A stretch of 32,313 nt of DNA from Sporomusaceae bacterium UBA7701 (GCA_002482545.1 DLGF01000018.1:1-32313), one strand, 5' to 3'. Numbered from the stretch's first letter, positions 1 to 8,267 are shown. Notes: a model not told the origin generated them from the letters alone. A program made the numbers and translations.

Positions 1-3000
1 GGTCAACAGGGTTGCCCCCAGCAGGCCGCCGCCGATGGCGACGGCCATAGGACCCCAGAAAACACTGAAGACCAGGGGAATCATGCCCAAGATGGCGGCT
101 ACGGCTGTCAGCATGATGGGGCGGAAGCGGCTGATCGTCGAAGCCACGATGGCGTCCCACAGCGAGTCGCCGGCCGCCAGATGCTGTTCAATCTGGTCCG
201 CCAGGATGACCGAGTTGCGCATAATGATCCCGGACAAGGCCAGAATTCCCAACTGGACCACAAACCCCATGGGACTGCCTGTCAGCAGGAGGCTGACGGC
301 TACGCCGATAATGCCCAGCGGCGCTGTCAAGAGGGTCAGCAGCATTCGCGGGATACTTTGTAGCTGCATCATGAGCAGGACCATAATGATAATCAGCATG
401 ACCGGAATGGGCTCCGCCAGGTGCTTGCCGCTTTTAATGCCTTCTTCCACGGCTCCGTCAAATTCGATGCGATAGCCTGCCGGCAGGCTGCTTCTTAGTT
501 CCTGGAGATTGTCGTAAACTTGCGTGGTCACGTCGGTGCCGGTAAGGGTGGACGAGGGCTTGAGTTCCGCCTGGACAATCATCATGGGCAGGAGATTGCG
601 CCGGTAGATCAGGCCTTCCTCGGCGTCATAACGGATGGCGGCGATTTGATCAAGCGGGACATACCTGCCGTTGCCGAGGTGGATGTTGAGGTCTTTGATG
701 CGTTCGGGATTATTGCGGTCCGTTGCCGCAAACCGGAAAACTAGGCTGACGGTTTTATCGCGCTCCCGGAATTCGGCGATGGGCACACCAGACAACTGCG
801 TCTGGAGCGACGCGGCCAGTTGCTGGGAGCTCAGTCCCAGGGCCTTGGCTTTGGCCTGGTCGATCTCCAGATGCATCACTTTACTTTTTTCATTCCAGTT
901 GAGGTTTACATTTTGCGTAGCCGGGTGGGCGGCCATGACGGTGCGGACCTGCTCGGCGATCTCGCGGACTCTTTCGTGATCAGGACCTCTTACCCGCAGC
1001 ATCACTGCATAATCGGCCGACGGGCCGCTGAACAATACCTTGACATGCCCCTGAACACCGGTAAATTCGGTATTTAATAGTTGCTCCGCCTTTTGGGCCA
1101 GCGCGTTGCGGGCCTGGACATCCTTGGCCACCACAATGAATTCGGCGAAATTCGTTTTATGGAAGGTCGGCTCAAAACTCAGCACAAAGCGGGGGGCTCC
1201 CTCACCCACATGATAGGTGTAATAGGCAATATCAGGGTCGCCGTCCAATTTTCCGGCAAACTGGCTGGCCACCTCCTCGGTGTTGGCCAGGGAAGCTCCT
1301 CCCTGCAATTTAAGCTGGATGATGACCTCCGGCCGGCTGGAGGCCGGGAAGAATTCCTGCTTGACGAAACCCATCAGAAAAATGGAGCCGATGAATGCGG
1401 CGGCCGTAGCCGTCAGTACGGTTTTGCGGTGATGCATGCACCACAGCAAAAGGCGTTTGAAGCGGCGGTAAAACGGGGTGTCGTAGAGGTCGGAGTGCCC
1501 GGCGCCTTCGCCGGCTGCCGGCTGCACCGGTTTTAGTTTGAGAAACAGATAGCCGAGTAGTGGCGTAACCGCTCCTGCAACCAGCCAGGAAGCAATGAGG
1601 GCAAATAGCACCACCCAGAAAAGCGTGACGCAAAACTCGGAGGAAGAGCCTTGGGAAAAAGCGATGGGAATGAACCCGGCGCAGGTTACCAACGCGCCGG
1701 TCAAGCGGGGATAGGCGGTGGAGGTATAGGAAAAGCAAGCGGCGTCAAAGCGGCTCCAGCCTTGCTCCAGCTTGACGATCATCATTTCCGTGGCGATGAT
1801 GGCATCGTCGACCAGCAGCCCCAGCGCGATGATCAGGGCGCCCAGCGAGATGCGCTGCAGGGCGATGCCTGTCAGGTGCATCAAGGCAAAGGTAATGGCA
1901 ATGACCAGGGGAATCGTCAGGGCCACGACCACGCCGGACCGCATACCCAGACTGGCAAAGCTTACTACTAAGACGATGACAACGGCTTCGGCCAGGGATT
2001 TGACAAATTCGCCGATGGAGGATTCCACGACTTTCGGCTGATTGACCGTTTGATTGATTTCCAGCCCGGCCGGCAGTTCCTGTTTGATTTGCGCGACGGT
2101 GGTCTCGAGATTTTTACCCAGGGTCAGAATGTTGCCGCCGGGCTCCATCGCCAGCGAAATGCCAATGGCCGGCTGGCCGTTATAGAACATTTTCGGATCG
2201 GTCGGTTCGGCATAGGCGCGGGTGACCGTGGCGATGTCGCCCAGGCGGAAGGTGCGGCCGCCGGCCTGAATGGGCGTAGTGCGGATGTCTTCCAGATTTT
2301 CGAACATGCCGGTGATTCTGAGATATACATTGTCGGACGCCGTTTCCAGCATGCCGGCGGCGGCCGTGGCATTCTGGGCCTGCAGGGCGGCCGTGATGGC
2401 AGCCGGGTCGAGGCCCAAGCGGGCCAGCTTGCTATTTTCAATCTCGATGTAGATTTTTTCTGTCTGCACCCCCAGCAATTGGACTTTGCGCACGCTGGGA
2501 ACGCCCAGTAGAATGCGGCGGATTTTCTCGGCCTTTTCCCGCATTTCTTCATAGGTGTAACCATCGCCGGTCAGCGTGTAGACTACGCCGTATACCTCAT
2601 CAAAGCGGTCATTGAAGCTGGGCTCCAAAACACCTGCCGGAAAGGTTCCCCGGATATCATTCACCATATTGCGGGCTTCCACCCAGCGGGCCCGGATCTC
2701 TTCCTTAGCGGTCACCTGATCCTTGAGATTGACGTAAATCACCGTATACCCCGGCGTGGAGTAGCTTTTCAGATAGTCGAGCCCGGGCAGATCCTGCAAT
2801 CTTTTTTCGATTTTATCGGTAACCTGCTCTTCCATCTGGCGGGCGGTGGCCCCCGGCCAGGCGACGCTGACAATCATTTGCTTGATGGTGAAGTCGGGGT
2901 CTTCCATGCGCCCCAGATTTTGATAGGCGAAGAGGCCGGCCATAAACAAGATAACGACAAGGAAATAAATGAATTGTTTGTGGTTTAACGCCCAGGCGGT

Positions 3001-3018
3001 GAGATTAAATTTGCTCAC
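1..3018 (-). CDS. RND efflux pump inner-membrane subunit (3' end cut by window)
   Basis: This is a proton-driven RND permease of the AcrB/HAE1-like superfamily, expected to work with the adaptor encoded just upstream. From a GTG at 3018 the frame stays open for 1006 codons to the window edge. Family members are about 1020-1050 residues, so only a short C-terminal piece is missing. The N-terminus has the first membrane helix followed by the NLGRMEDPDF motif typical of one RND subgroup. Transmembrane helix 4 keeps the proton-relay pair Asp404-Asp405 (GLLVDDAII). In helix 10 the usual Lys (AKNAIL in AcrB) is replaced by Arg934 in a MRNSVI context. The GTG start overlaps the adaptor stop as GTGA (3015-3018), so the two genes are translationally coupled. 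Substrate cannot be read from sequence. The family assignment is firm. Confidence 0.93.
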   Translation of the reverse strand, partial: MSKFNLTAWALNHKQFIYFLVVILFMAGLFAYQNLGRMEDPDFTIKQMIVSVAWPGATARQMEEQVTDKIEKRLQDLPGLDYLKSYSTPGYTVIYVNLKDQVTAKEEIRARWVEARNMVNDIRGTFPAGVLEPSFNDRFDEVYGVVYTLTGDGYTYEEMREKAEKIRRILLGVPSVRKVQLLGVQTEKIYIEIENSKLARLGLDPAAITAALQAQNATAAAGMLETASDNVYLRITGMFENLEDIRTTPIQAGGRTFRLGDIATVTRAYAEPTDPKMFYNGQPAIGISLAMEPGGNILTLGKNLETTVAQIKQELPAGLEINQTVNQPKVVESSIGEFVKSLAEAVVIVLVVSFASLGMRSGVVVALTIPLVIAITFALMHLTGIALQRISLGALIIALGLLVDDAIIATEMMIVKLEQGWSRFDAACFSYTSTAYPRLTGALVTCAGFIPIAFSQGSSSEFCVTLFWVVLFALIASWLVAGAVTPLLGYLFLKLKPVQPAAGEGAGHSDLYDTPFYRRFKRLLLWCMHHRKTVLTATAAAFIGSIFLMGFVKQEFFPASSRPEVIIQLKLQGGASLANTEEVASQFAGKLDGDPDIAYYTYHVGEGAPRFVLSFEPTFHKTNFAEFIVVAKDVQARNALAQKAEQLLNTEFTGVQGHVKVLFSGPSADYAVMLRVRGPDHERVREIAEQVRTVMAAHPATQNVNLNWNEKSKVMHLEIDQAKAKALGLSSQQLAASLQTQLSGVPIAEFRERDKTVSLVFRFAATDRNNPERIKDLNIHLGNGRYVPLDQIAAIRYDAEEGLIYRRNLLPMMIVQAELKPSSTLTGTDVTTQVYDNLQELRSSLPAGYRIEFDGAVEEGIKSGKHLAEPIPVMLIIIMVLLMMQLQSIPRMLLTLLTAPLGIIGVAVSLLLTGSPMGFVVQLGILALSGIIMRNSVILADQIEQHLAAGDSLWDAIVASTISRFRPIMLTAVAAILGMIPLVFSVFWGPMAVAIGGGLLGATLLT

Positions 3019-4133
3019 AAAGCATCACCGGCCGTTTTTACCCTCTGTCCTTCCTTCAATTTATGTACGCCGGCGGTAACAATCCGGTCGCCGGGCTGCA
3101 GGCCGGCCAGCACCTGGATGGTGCCGTCGCCGAAGGAACCGGTTTGGATGGAGCGCAGTGCCAGGATATCGTTCTTTACGACCCATACGGCGGGGGTGTC
3201 CCCGGTCTGATACAGCGCGGCCAGCGGAATGGTAATCACAGGCCGGGCATCGCCGTCGGATAAGGCCACGGTGGCCGTCATGCCCAGCTTGACAGCCGTC
3301 GGCGGATTGAGCAGGCTGACGCGCACTTTGAAGGTTCGGGTGGCTGGGTCGGCCATGGGCGCGATTTCCCGCACCTTGCCGTCCAGAGTCACGCCGGGCA
3401 GCGCCCAGAGGGTGACTTTGAGCTGTCCGGCGTTTTTCAGTTCCTCCAGCCGGTTTTCGGGGACATTGATCTCGATTTCCCGCTCCCCGTCCCGGACGAC
3501 GGTGACAACAACCTGGCCGGCGCTGACGACCTGGCCGGCTTCGGCGGTGATCGCGGCGACGACTCCCGCCTGATCGGCCTTCAATAGGGAGTAATCCAGC
3601 TGATTCGCACTTTGCGCATGCTGGGCGGCCGCCTGCTGCACCGCGGCCACCGCGGCGTCGTAGGCATTGGCATACTGGTCATACTGGGCGCGGCTGACCG
3701 CGCCGCTGTCCAGCAATTGCCGGTAGCGGTTCAAATTGCTTTCCGCCAGCTTAAGCTGCGATTGGGCGGAATAAACCTGGGCCGAACTGCTGTTTACGGT
3801 CTGCTGAATGTCTTTGGCGTCGATCTGCATGAGTACATCGCCGGCGCTGACGATACTGCCCAGCTCAATATTCCGCTTGATGATCTTGCCGGTGACCTGG
3901 AAGGCCAACTGGCTTTCGTAACGGCCGCGGACTTCCCCGGCATAGGCATAGCCCTGCCCGGAATTGGCCGCCTGAATGACCTGGGTGCGGACTAGGGTAA
4001 GATTTTCGGGTTCTATTGCAGGTGCTGCGAAATGCGCTTTGGCCATCATCCCGGCCACTAGGCAGCCTGCCGCCAGAGCGGCCAGGGCGTAATAACGTTT
4101 TTTCCGGCTGAGATTCAGTCGCACGTTGAACAT
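3015..4133 (-). CDS. RND efflux periplasmic adaptor (membrane fusion protein)
   Basis: This 372-residue adaptor of the AcrA/HlyD type should bridge the RND permease encoded next to it and an outer-membrane channel, which is not visible here. The N-terminus carries basic residues (RKKR) and a hydrophobic anchor at about residues 14-31. A Cys within it (LAAGC) resembles a weak lipobox, but the hydrophobic stretch continues past it, so an uncleaved anchor is equally likely. Then follow the first lipoyl half (AGEVRGRYES region, about 62-105), an Ala/Gln-rich helical hairpin (about 110-180), the second lipoyl half (about 185-215) and beta-barrel/membrane-proximal domains. The ATG has AAGGAG seven bases upstream. 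A candidate promoter with a TetR-type operator lies about 380 bases upstream at 4514-4533. Confidence 0.93.
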   Translation of the reverse strand: MFNVRLNLSRKKRYYALAALAAGCLVAGMMAKAHFAAPAIEPENLTLVRTQVIQAANSGQGYAYAGEVRGRYESQLAFQVTGKIIKRNIELGSIVSAGDVLMQIDAKDIQQTVNSSSAQVYSAQSQLKLAESNLNRYRQLLDSGAVSRAQYDQYANAYDAAVAAVQQAAAQHAQSANQLDYSLLKADQAGVVAAITAEAGQVVSAGQVVVTVVRDGEREIEINVPENRLEELKNAGQLKVTLWALPGVTLDGKVREIAPMADPATRTFKVRVSLLNPPTAVKLGMTATVALSDGDARPVITIPLAALYQTGDTPAVWVVKNDILALRSIQTGSFGDGTIQVLAGLQPGDRIVTAGVHKLKEGQRVKTAGDAL

Positions 4134-4513
4134 GGAAACACTCCTTAGCGTATAAAATAGGTATTTCCCATGAAAGGAAACTCATAATGCGCGCCGGGCG
4201 ATGCCGAATAAATAATTTCTACCGGCTACGGCGTAAAAATGGGGGGCTTTTGAAGAACGGACTCCCAAAGCATTCATCACCATCATTTGCAATAAGTTGG
4301 TATCGATTCGGGGGCGGTCGCCTGAACCTGGCCAATATGAAACTGACCGGCGGCCGGATCAACTCCAGTTTGCTGCCGAAATAGGGATTGAGGCTGCCGA
4401 GAGAAAGAGGCCGGTGAGCCGTTAACTGGTCGATCCTCAAGTCGTCTCCGTACTCCCCTTAGCTAAAATAGGAGCGGGGTAGAGGCTGGATACTTGAGAC
4501 AGGTTGCTTTGTG

Positions 4514-4533
4514 ATTGACCCGGGTCAATTATA
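4514..4533 (-). promoter_or_regulatory. Palindromic operator abutting a -10 box for the adaptor-RND operon
   Basis: ATTGACCCGGGTCAAT at 4514-4529 is a perfect 16-bp palindrome. On the minus strand it is immediately preceded by TATAAT (4528-4533), so a bound protein would cover the transcription start. The -35 region is poor. The same arrangement, -10 followed directly by a related palindrome, occurs at the TetR gene (8341-8367). I infer that the TetR encoded at 7641-8267 represses both. Confidence 0.6.
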
Positions 4534-4648
4534 GGGCAAAAAATGATGCGTAATACTACGCAGCCTAATAGCCACTCAAGGAGCTTTTTTAGTGTATTAG
4601 ATGTATGTAAAAAAATGATAACGAAACTCATTCTCGATGTAAAGCCTT

Positions 4649-4688
4649 CAATAATATGCTTTGAGAAATAGGTTAAAGCATATTATTG
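4649..4688. terminator. AT-rich inverted repeat downstream of marR
   Basis: Two 14-base arms (4649-4662 and 4675-4688) are perfectly complementary around a 12-base loop. The repeat lies about 110 bases past the marR stop. It could be a weak terminator for marR, or a recombination scar at the edge of the AT-rich island. No U-tract is obvious. Confidence 0.35.
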
Positions 4689-4697
4689 CCAAGAATC

Positions 4698-4777
4698 ATT
4701 TAGTTGCTAAAACGTCGAACACGTTATCACTTGAAATAAACGCACTATGTCTAAATGCAATATTTTAGCTACCAAAA
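4698..4777. promoter_or_regulatory. Two degenerate MarR-type boxes downstream of marR
   Basis: ATTTAGTTGCTAAAA (4698-4712) and TTTTAGCTACCAAAA (4763-4777) each match 12 of 15 positions of the strong box TTTTAGCAGCTAAAA found upstream of marR. They are 65 bp apart and face no gene start that I can identify. They may be decayed or secondary sites. Confidence 0.35.
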
Positions 4778-4800
4778 CATTGCATAAAAAATAATTCTTT

Positions 4801-5244
4801 TTAACTATGAGGCATCTTCGCAGTCAGCTTGTCAAATAACGTAATAATCGCTTCAATTTTGTCATCATCCAGGGAATCCATATATTCTAATGCCTCGGCA
4901 TGCATTACTTTATGGTGGTTTTCATGACCATGATAGACTTCTTCACCTTGCTTGGTAAGACGAAAATAAGTATCTTTCTTATTGTCTTTTACTTTATATC
5001 TCTCAATAAGACCTTTTTTAACCAGCTTGTTTGCCACTTGGGTGACAGCTCCGTTTGTAACCCCTAATGCATGGGCCAACTCGCTTGCGTTTGCGTTTTT
5101 ATGGTTAAACATTGCTACAATTAAATGGACTTCAGAATGATACAGTAGATGCCCAGTACCGTAATCCCTGGACTGCTTGATCTCTGCGTTAAATATATTT
5201 ACTAATGAATACATCTTTTCAATGATTTCCTCTTTCACAAGCAT
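4801..5244 (-). CDS. MarR-family transcriptional regulator
   Basis: This winged-helix one-component regulator has about 147 residues from the chosen start. The recognition region reads HSEVHLIVAMFNHKNANASELAHALGV, then a helix-turn-helix (TNGAVTQVANKLVKKGLIERY) and a beta-wing (KDNKKDTYFRLTKQGEEV). The frame is open back to 5283, but that stretch contains the -35 and -10 boxes and an operator. A transcript from that promoter would start near 5248, so the real start should be ATG 5244 or GTG 5238, giving a leaderless or nearly leaderless mRNA. It is divergent from the TerC-like gene, and two boxes lie in the shared intergenic region, so autoregulation and control of the neighbour are likely. 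Base composition is AT-richer than most of the window. Confidence 0.88.
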   Translation of the reverse strand: MLVKEEIIEKMYSLVNIFNAEIKQSRDYGTGHLLYHSEVHLIVAMFNHKNANASELAHALGVTNGAVTQVANKLVKKGLIERYKVKDNKKDTYFRLTKQGEEVYHGHENHHKVMHAEALEYMDSLDDDKIEAIITLFDKLTAKMPHS

Positions 5245-5254
5245 CACCATAAAA

Positions 5255-5283
5255 ATTATATAGCAGCTAAAATATTTTGTCAA
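5255..5283 (-). promoter_or_regulatory. Perfect-consensus promoter of marR
   Basis: On the minus strand TTGACA (5278-5283) and TATAAT (5255-5260) are separated by exactly 17 bases. A MarR-type box fills most of the spacer, a classic repression arrangement. Confidence 0.8.
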
Positions 5284-5302
5284 ATTGTTTTAGCAGCTAA
5301 AA
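5258..5302. promoter_or_regulatory. Two MarR operator boxes between marR and the TerC-like gene
   Basis: TTTTAGCAGCTAAAA at 5288-5302 is a perfect dyad around a central base. ATATAGCAGCTAAAA at 5258-5272 matches it at 13 of 15 positions. The two start 30 bp apart, close to three helical turns, which would place bound dimers on the same face of the DNA. One box lies inside the marR promoter, and both lie upstream of the plus-strand gene at 5376. Confidence 0.75.
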
Positions 5303-5375
5303 TGTTTTTTTCAACTCGTTATTATATCGGATACCCTATTCATATATTTAGGAAAAAGAATTAGTAGGTGAAAAA

Positions 5376-6770
5376 ATGTCAATATTGACACAAATTATTC
5401 TGACGAACTTGTTCCTTTCCTTAGATAATATAGTAATTATCGTCAGTGCGACAAAGAATTTACGCCCTAAACTGTCAAATATTTTACGTCTCCTGGGAAT
5501 TTGCCTAACGCCATTGCTGGTGTTGTTATTTATCTGGCTAACAAGCTTTTTATTAAGCATGTCCTGGATGCACATCCGTATCCTTGGAGGCGTATTGTTA
5601 ATCTATGTAAATTATGATATGTTACGTAACATTGATAATAATAACCATGAAAATGTGAGAAGCGAAGGGATAGCAGAAGCAATCCTGTCTATCGTTGCCG
5701 CTGATCTTACCCTGAGTTTGGAAACTAGTATATCTCTTTTGTCTATTGTCACAAAGAATGGGGCGATGCTGGGAGGAAAAGAAATAGGGCAGATTGTCAT
5801 CGGTCTCTTAATTTGCCTGCCCATTCTGCTGTTGTTCGGCAAAGCCGTATCAAAATTGTTAGGAAAATACACCGTAATCACTTATTTATGCGCTGGATAC
5901 TTGGTATTTATAGCTGTGGAGATGATTTTTGCCGATGAATCTATTCAAGTATTTTTCCATGCAATAAATTTTACATTGACGACATTTACAGCTGCGCTGA
6001 TTGGTATATTAGTTGTTGTTGCAAGCCTGTTCACAAGCTCCCCAAAGTCGTTTGGTTCTCCTGAACGGAGAAAAGAGATGGTTGTCCTCGGATTTGCAAC
6101 TGTGGCATACGCGCTATTTACTACTATAAGAATAACTTACCTAAACACTGGCCCCATCATTGATGGTGCAAGGTTTTATACAGAGCAAATGCTCGGCTTT
6201 ACTCCTTGCGGCGCAAACGCGGTCTACACGCTTTCTATTCCGCCGCACCTGTTTCCTATTTTTATGATCTTTTTGTCAGGCATTCTTTATGGATATTCAG
6301 TTTCAGAACGACCGTCGTTCAGACACTACATACGCCGATTCAAACAATCTATCACCTGTATGTTATTACTTATAACCTTTCATATACTGATTTGTATAGT
6401 TGGTCTAACCAATACTTTGGGGTTTGGCTCTTTCAATCCATGGAGCCTTGTTAATCTGTTACTTCAAGTCTTTATTTTAGTAATCTATTTGTCCATTTTC
6501 TTTTTCATACGGTCACTGAGCAAAATCAAAGCTGTAGGTACATTTGGTTGCCTGATGTTTCTTTTGTTGGAAGATTTACTTACCGAGGTATTTTTACATA
6601 TAAAACCATTACAATTTTTCGTAGTCTTGCTGCCTGATTACTATGTTCATATATTACAGACCCAAATCACAACTTCTATAATACCGATCCAGTTGCTGTT
6701 AGCTGGTTTCTCAACGATCTTTGGAACCTTATGGGCGGGATATTTCTTTTTTAACAGAGTGAAAAATTAA
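5376..6770 (+). CDS. TerC/YjbE-like membrane protein with an extra C-terminal membrane half
   Basis: This is a 464-residue polytopic membrane protein. Residues 1 to about 210 look like the TerC/YjbE family, linked in other bacteria to metal (notably manganese) export or to tellurite resistance. It has a first-helix acidic motif (SLDNIVII, Asp17-Asn18), a LGGVLLI helix near 70-76 and a second repeat, ADLTLSLETSI. There Asp110 is kept, but the family's second acidic-Asn motif reads Glu116-Thr117. Residues about 215-464 form a second block of roughly seven hydrophobic helices that I do not recognise, with a loop containing FTPCGANAVYT. AGGTG precedes the ATG by seven bases. It is divergent from marR with operator boxes between them, so it is the likely MarR target. 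Function is inferred only for the N-terminal half. Confidence 0.7.
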   Translation: MSILTQIILTNLFLSLDNIVIIVSATKNLRPKLSNILRLLGICLTPLLVLLFIWLTSFLLSMSWMHIRILGGVLLIYVNYDMLRNIDNNNHENVRSEGIAEAILSIVAADLTLSLETSISLLSIVTKNGAMLGGKEIGQIVIGLLICLPILLLFGKAVSKLLGKYTVITYLCAGYLVFIAVEMIFADESIQVFFHAINFTLTTFTAALIGILVVVASLFTSSPKSFGSPERRKEMVVLGFATVAYALFTTIRITYLNTGPIIDGARFYTEQMLGFTPCGANAVYTLSIPPHLFPIFMIFLSGILYGYSVSERPSFRHYIRRFKQSITCMLLLITFHILICIVGLTNTLGFGSFNPWSLVNLLLQVFILVIYLSIFFFIRSLSKIKAVGTFGCLMFLLLEDLLTEVFLHIKPLQFFVVLLPDYYVHILQTQITTSIIPIQLLLAGFSTIFGTLWAGYFFFNRVKN

Positions 6771-6850
6771 GATAAAGTCAAAGATGCGTATTTGCCCCGT
6801 TTGAAGCGCAAGTCTCACCGCCCAACGGGGTATAAAAGCTCGTTGAAGTG

Positions 6851-6901
6851 ATAGCCCGCAGGCAAGAGCATGGAAGGGACATGCTTTTGCCTGCGGGCTA
6901 T
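6851..6901. terminator. Long hairpin between convergent genes
   Basis: Arms 6851-6872 and 6880-6901 pair over 22 bases, with one G-T pair and a 7-base loop. The hairpin lies between the TerC-like gene (plus) and the VOC gene (minus). There is no U-tract on either side. A smaller inverted repeat (CCCCGTT 6795-6801 / AACGGGG 6824-6830) precedes it. It probably acts as a bidirectional transcription block. Confidence 0.6.
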
Positions 6902-6940
6902 GGTTATGCCACCATGAAGGTGAGAATTATAGTTATCAGC

Positions 6941-7300
6941 TTAAAGCTTTTGTCTTAGCATTACAGAGACTCCGTTGGGATCATAGACATAAAAGTAGCG
7001 GCTTTGGGGGTCAGGATTTCGAATATCGGAAGGATTTAAGCCTCTGGCCTGCGCAAGCTTATGCATCGCGTCCAGCTTATCCGTCACGAAGCAGATAAAA
7101 AAGCCCTTGCCTTCAAACTTCTGTGCCTGCGGCATGTAAACCAATTCGATTTCCGTTTCGCCGCTGCTGTTGGCCATAAAGGCGATTTCCCCCGGTCCCT
7201 CCTTGAAACGGCGAGAAATAGTCAACTCTGTAATTGTCTCATAAAATTCAATAGATTCCTCGAGGTTTTTGACCATTAAAGACAGTTGTCTAAAATACAT
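6941..7300 (-). CDS. VOC-fold (glyoxalase/bleomycin-resistance-like) protein
   Basis: This 119-residue protein spans two beta-alpha-beta-beta-beta modules of the vicinal oxygen chelate fold (LSLMVKNLEESIEFYE at the start, YFYVYDPNGVSVMLRQ at the end). Metal-dependent glyoxalase I has ligands equivalent to His, Glu, His, Glu. Here the first His position is Ser7, the GH of the second module reads GFF, and the final Glu position reads Met (VML). A metal enzyme is therefore unlikely; a small-molecule binding or resistance protein fits better. AGGAAG lies seven bases before the ATG. It stands alone, convergent with the TerC-like gene. Confidence 0.8.
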   Translation of the reverse strand: MYFRQLSLMVKNLEESIEFYETITELTISRRFKEGPGEIAFMANSSGETEIELVYMPQAQKFEGKGFFICFVTDKLDAMHKLAQARGLNPSDIRNPDPQSRYFYVYDPNGVSVMLRQKL

Positions 7301-7640
7301 AAGCTATCTTCCTTTCATTACCTAATGCACCAACGGGTAAATGAATGTTCACTTTAAATGCTCCTTTGCGTTTTATTATAATCACCTTGCGATGATTACA
7401 ACCTCACTGTATTGCATAAACCTTGACCTTCCCAGAAAGCTAATTAAAGAACAGCCGAGGAGCCAGGACTATAGACAAGAGTTTCTGACAGTTACTAATA
7501 TATTTGACCAGACGCTTCCTCCATGGATAGGGTAAAAGAGGGCTACAGGCCCACGGGGATGTTAGGAAAAATGCAGACCTGCGTTCTTTTTTGCCTTTCG
7601 ATTGACCTGGGTCAATGATGTGGTAAAAAAATACCTGGCT
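7301..7640. other. Gap between the VOC and TetR genes
   Basis: I see no supported gene in these 340 bases. The one clear element is a near-palindrome at 7601-7616 related to the RND-operon operator. A 64-codon plus-strand frame at 7341-7535 has no ribosome binding site or recognisable product. Confidence 0.5.
7601..7616. promoter_or_regulatory. Second copy of the ATTGACC-GGGTCAAT motif
   Basis: ATTGACCTGGGTCAAT differs by one base from the perfect palindrome at 4514-4529. The similarity runs on past the motif, since both are followed by an AT-GG-AAAAAA pattern. It lies just downstream of the TetR stop and 300 bases upstream of the VOC gene, with no good promoter next to it. It may be a working TetR site or the second half of a duplication flanking the island. 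Confidence 0.5.
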
Positions 7641-8267
7641 TTAGGCAAGCCAATAGTTGGTCAGGGATATTTCGAATGTATTTTTTTCGATGCCCAAGAT
7701 GCGTTCTAAGAGGGATTGGGCCATTTTTGTTTTGCTGGCAATGACTTCAGCCGGTTCCTGAAAAAAAATAGCTTCCCATACACAATGCAAGGTACTCCAG
7801 AAAAAGGCGATGGCTTGGTTCCGGCAGGCCACATGCATGGTTTCTTCTCGGTTGCCCTGCTCAATTATTTCGGCAAGCAGCGGGTTAAAGACGGTTTCGA
7901 CCAGGCCTCTCCAGGTTTTATAATATAAGTTGAGTTGTTCTTCATCCCATAGCCGTTTAAAAAGAACATTCAGTTGATGAGGGTGAAACAGGTGTTCAGT
8001 AAACAATTGCAGCTTGGGCAAGGCACTAAGTTGGCGGTTTTCCCGTTCAAAGGAAGTGGCCATTTTGATTGCCCAGCGGTTGCAGATTGCTTCCAGGATA
8101 GCTTCCTTGGAAGGATAGTAGTGATAGAAGGTGCCTTTAGCGGCGCCGGCTTTTTTGGTAATATCGATAATCATCGTTTTCTGATAGCCGCCGGAACGAA
8201 ACAGCTCCAGTGCCGCATCCATCAGCTCGGTGCGCCGGACTTCAGCTTCTTTTATGATTCTTGTGAT
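7641..8267 (-). CDS. TetR-family regulator, apparent non-canonical ATC start
   Basis: This TetR-type repressor has an N-terminal helix-turn-helix (LMDAALELFRSGGYQKTMIIDI, then KKAGAAKGTFYHYYPSKEAI) and a divergent ligand domain. The first ATG, at 8222, would begin inside helix 1, and no ribosome binding site sits at a useful distance from it. The frame continues upstream as ITRIIKEAEVRRTEL, typical for the family, with no ATG, GTG or TTG. A strong AGGAGG (8276-8281) lies exactly eight bases before an ATC at 8267, which I take as the likely start (208 residues). A TTGACA/TAAAAT promoter and an autoregulatory palindrome lie upstream. Related palindromes near the adaptor-RND operon suggest that this is its displaced repressor. 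Initiation at 8222 remains possible. Confidence 0.85.
   Translation of the reverse strand: MTRIIKEAEVRRTELMDAALELFRSGGYQKTMIIDITKKAGAAKGTFYHYYPSKEAILEAICNRWAIKMATSFERENRQLSALPKLQLFTEHLFHPHQLNVLFKRLWDEEQLNLYYKTWRGLVETVFNPLLAEIIEQGNREETMHVACRNQAIAFFWSTLHCVWEAIFFQEPAEVIASKTKMAQSLLERILGIEKNTFEISLTNYWLA

Larger units (their letters stand above)
4134..4800. other. Intergenic/leader region upstream of the first RND operon
   Basis: I see no convincing gene here. The region holds the candidate promoter and operator for the adaptor-RND operon (4514-4533), an AT-rich inverted repeat (4649-4688) and two degenerate MarR-like boxes (4698-4712, 4763-4777). If transcription starts near 4520, the leader would be about 380 nt. 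A minus-strand frame of 73 codons (4219-4440, TTG start with GGAG five bases upstream) lies in that leader. I do not recognise its product and consider it unproven. Confidence 0.5.

Noticed and set aside
4219..4440. 73-codon minus-strand frame (TTG start, GGAG upstream) in the RND leader
   Set aside because: Length and start context are marginal and no domain is recognised. It is kept only as a note in the intergenic entry.
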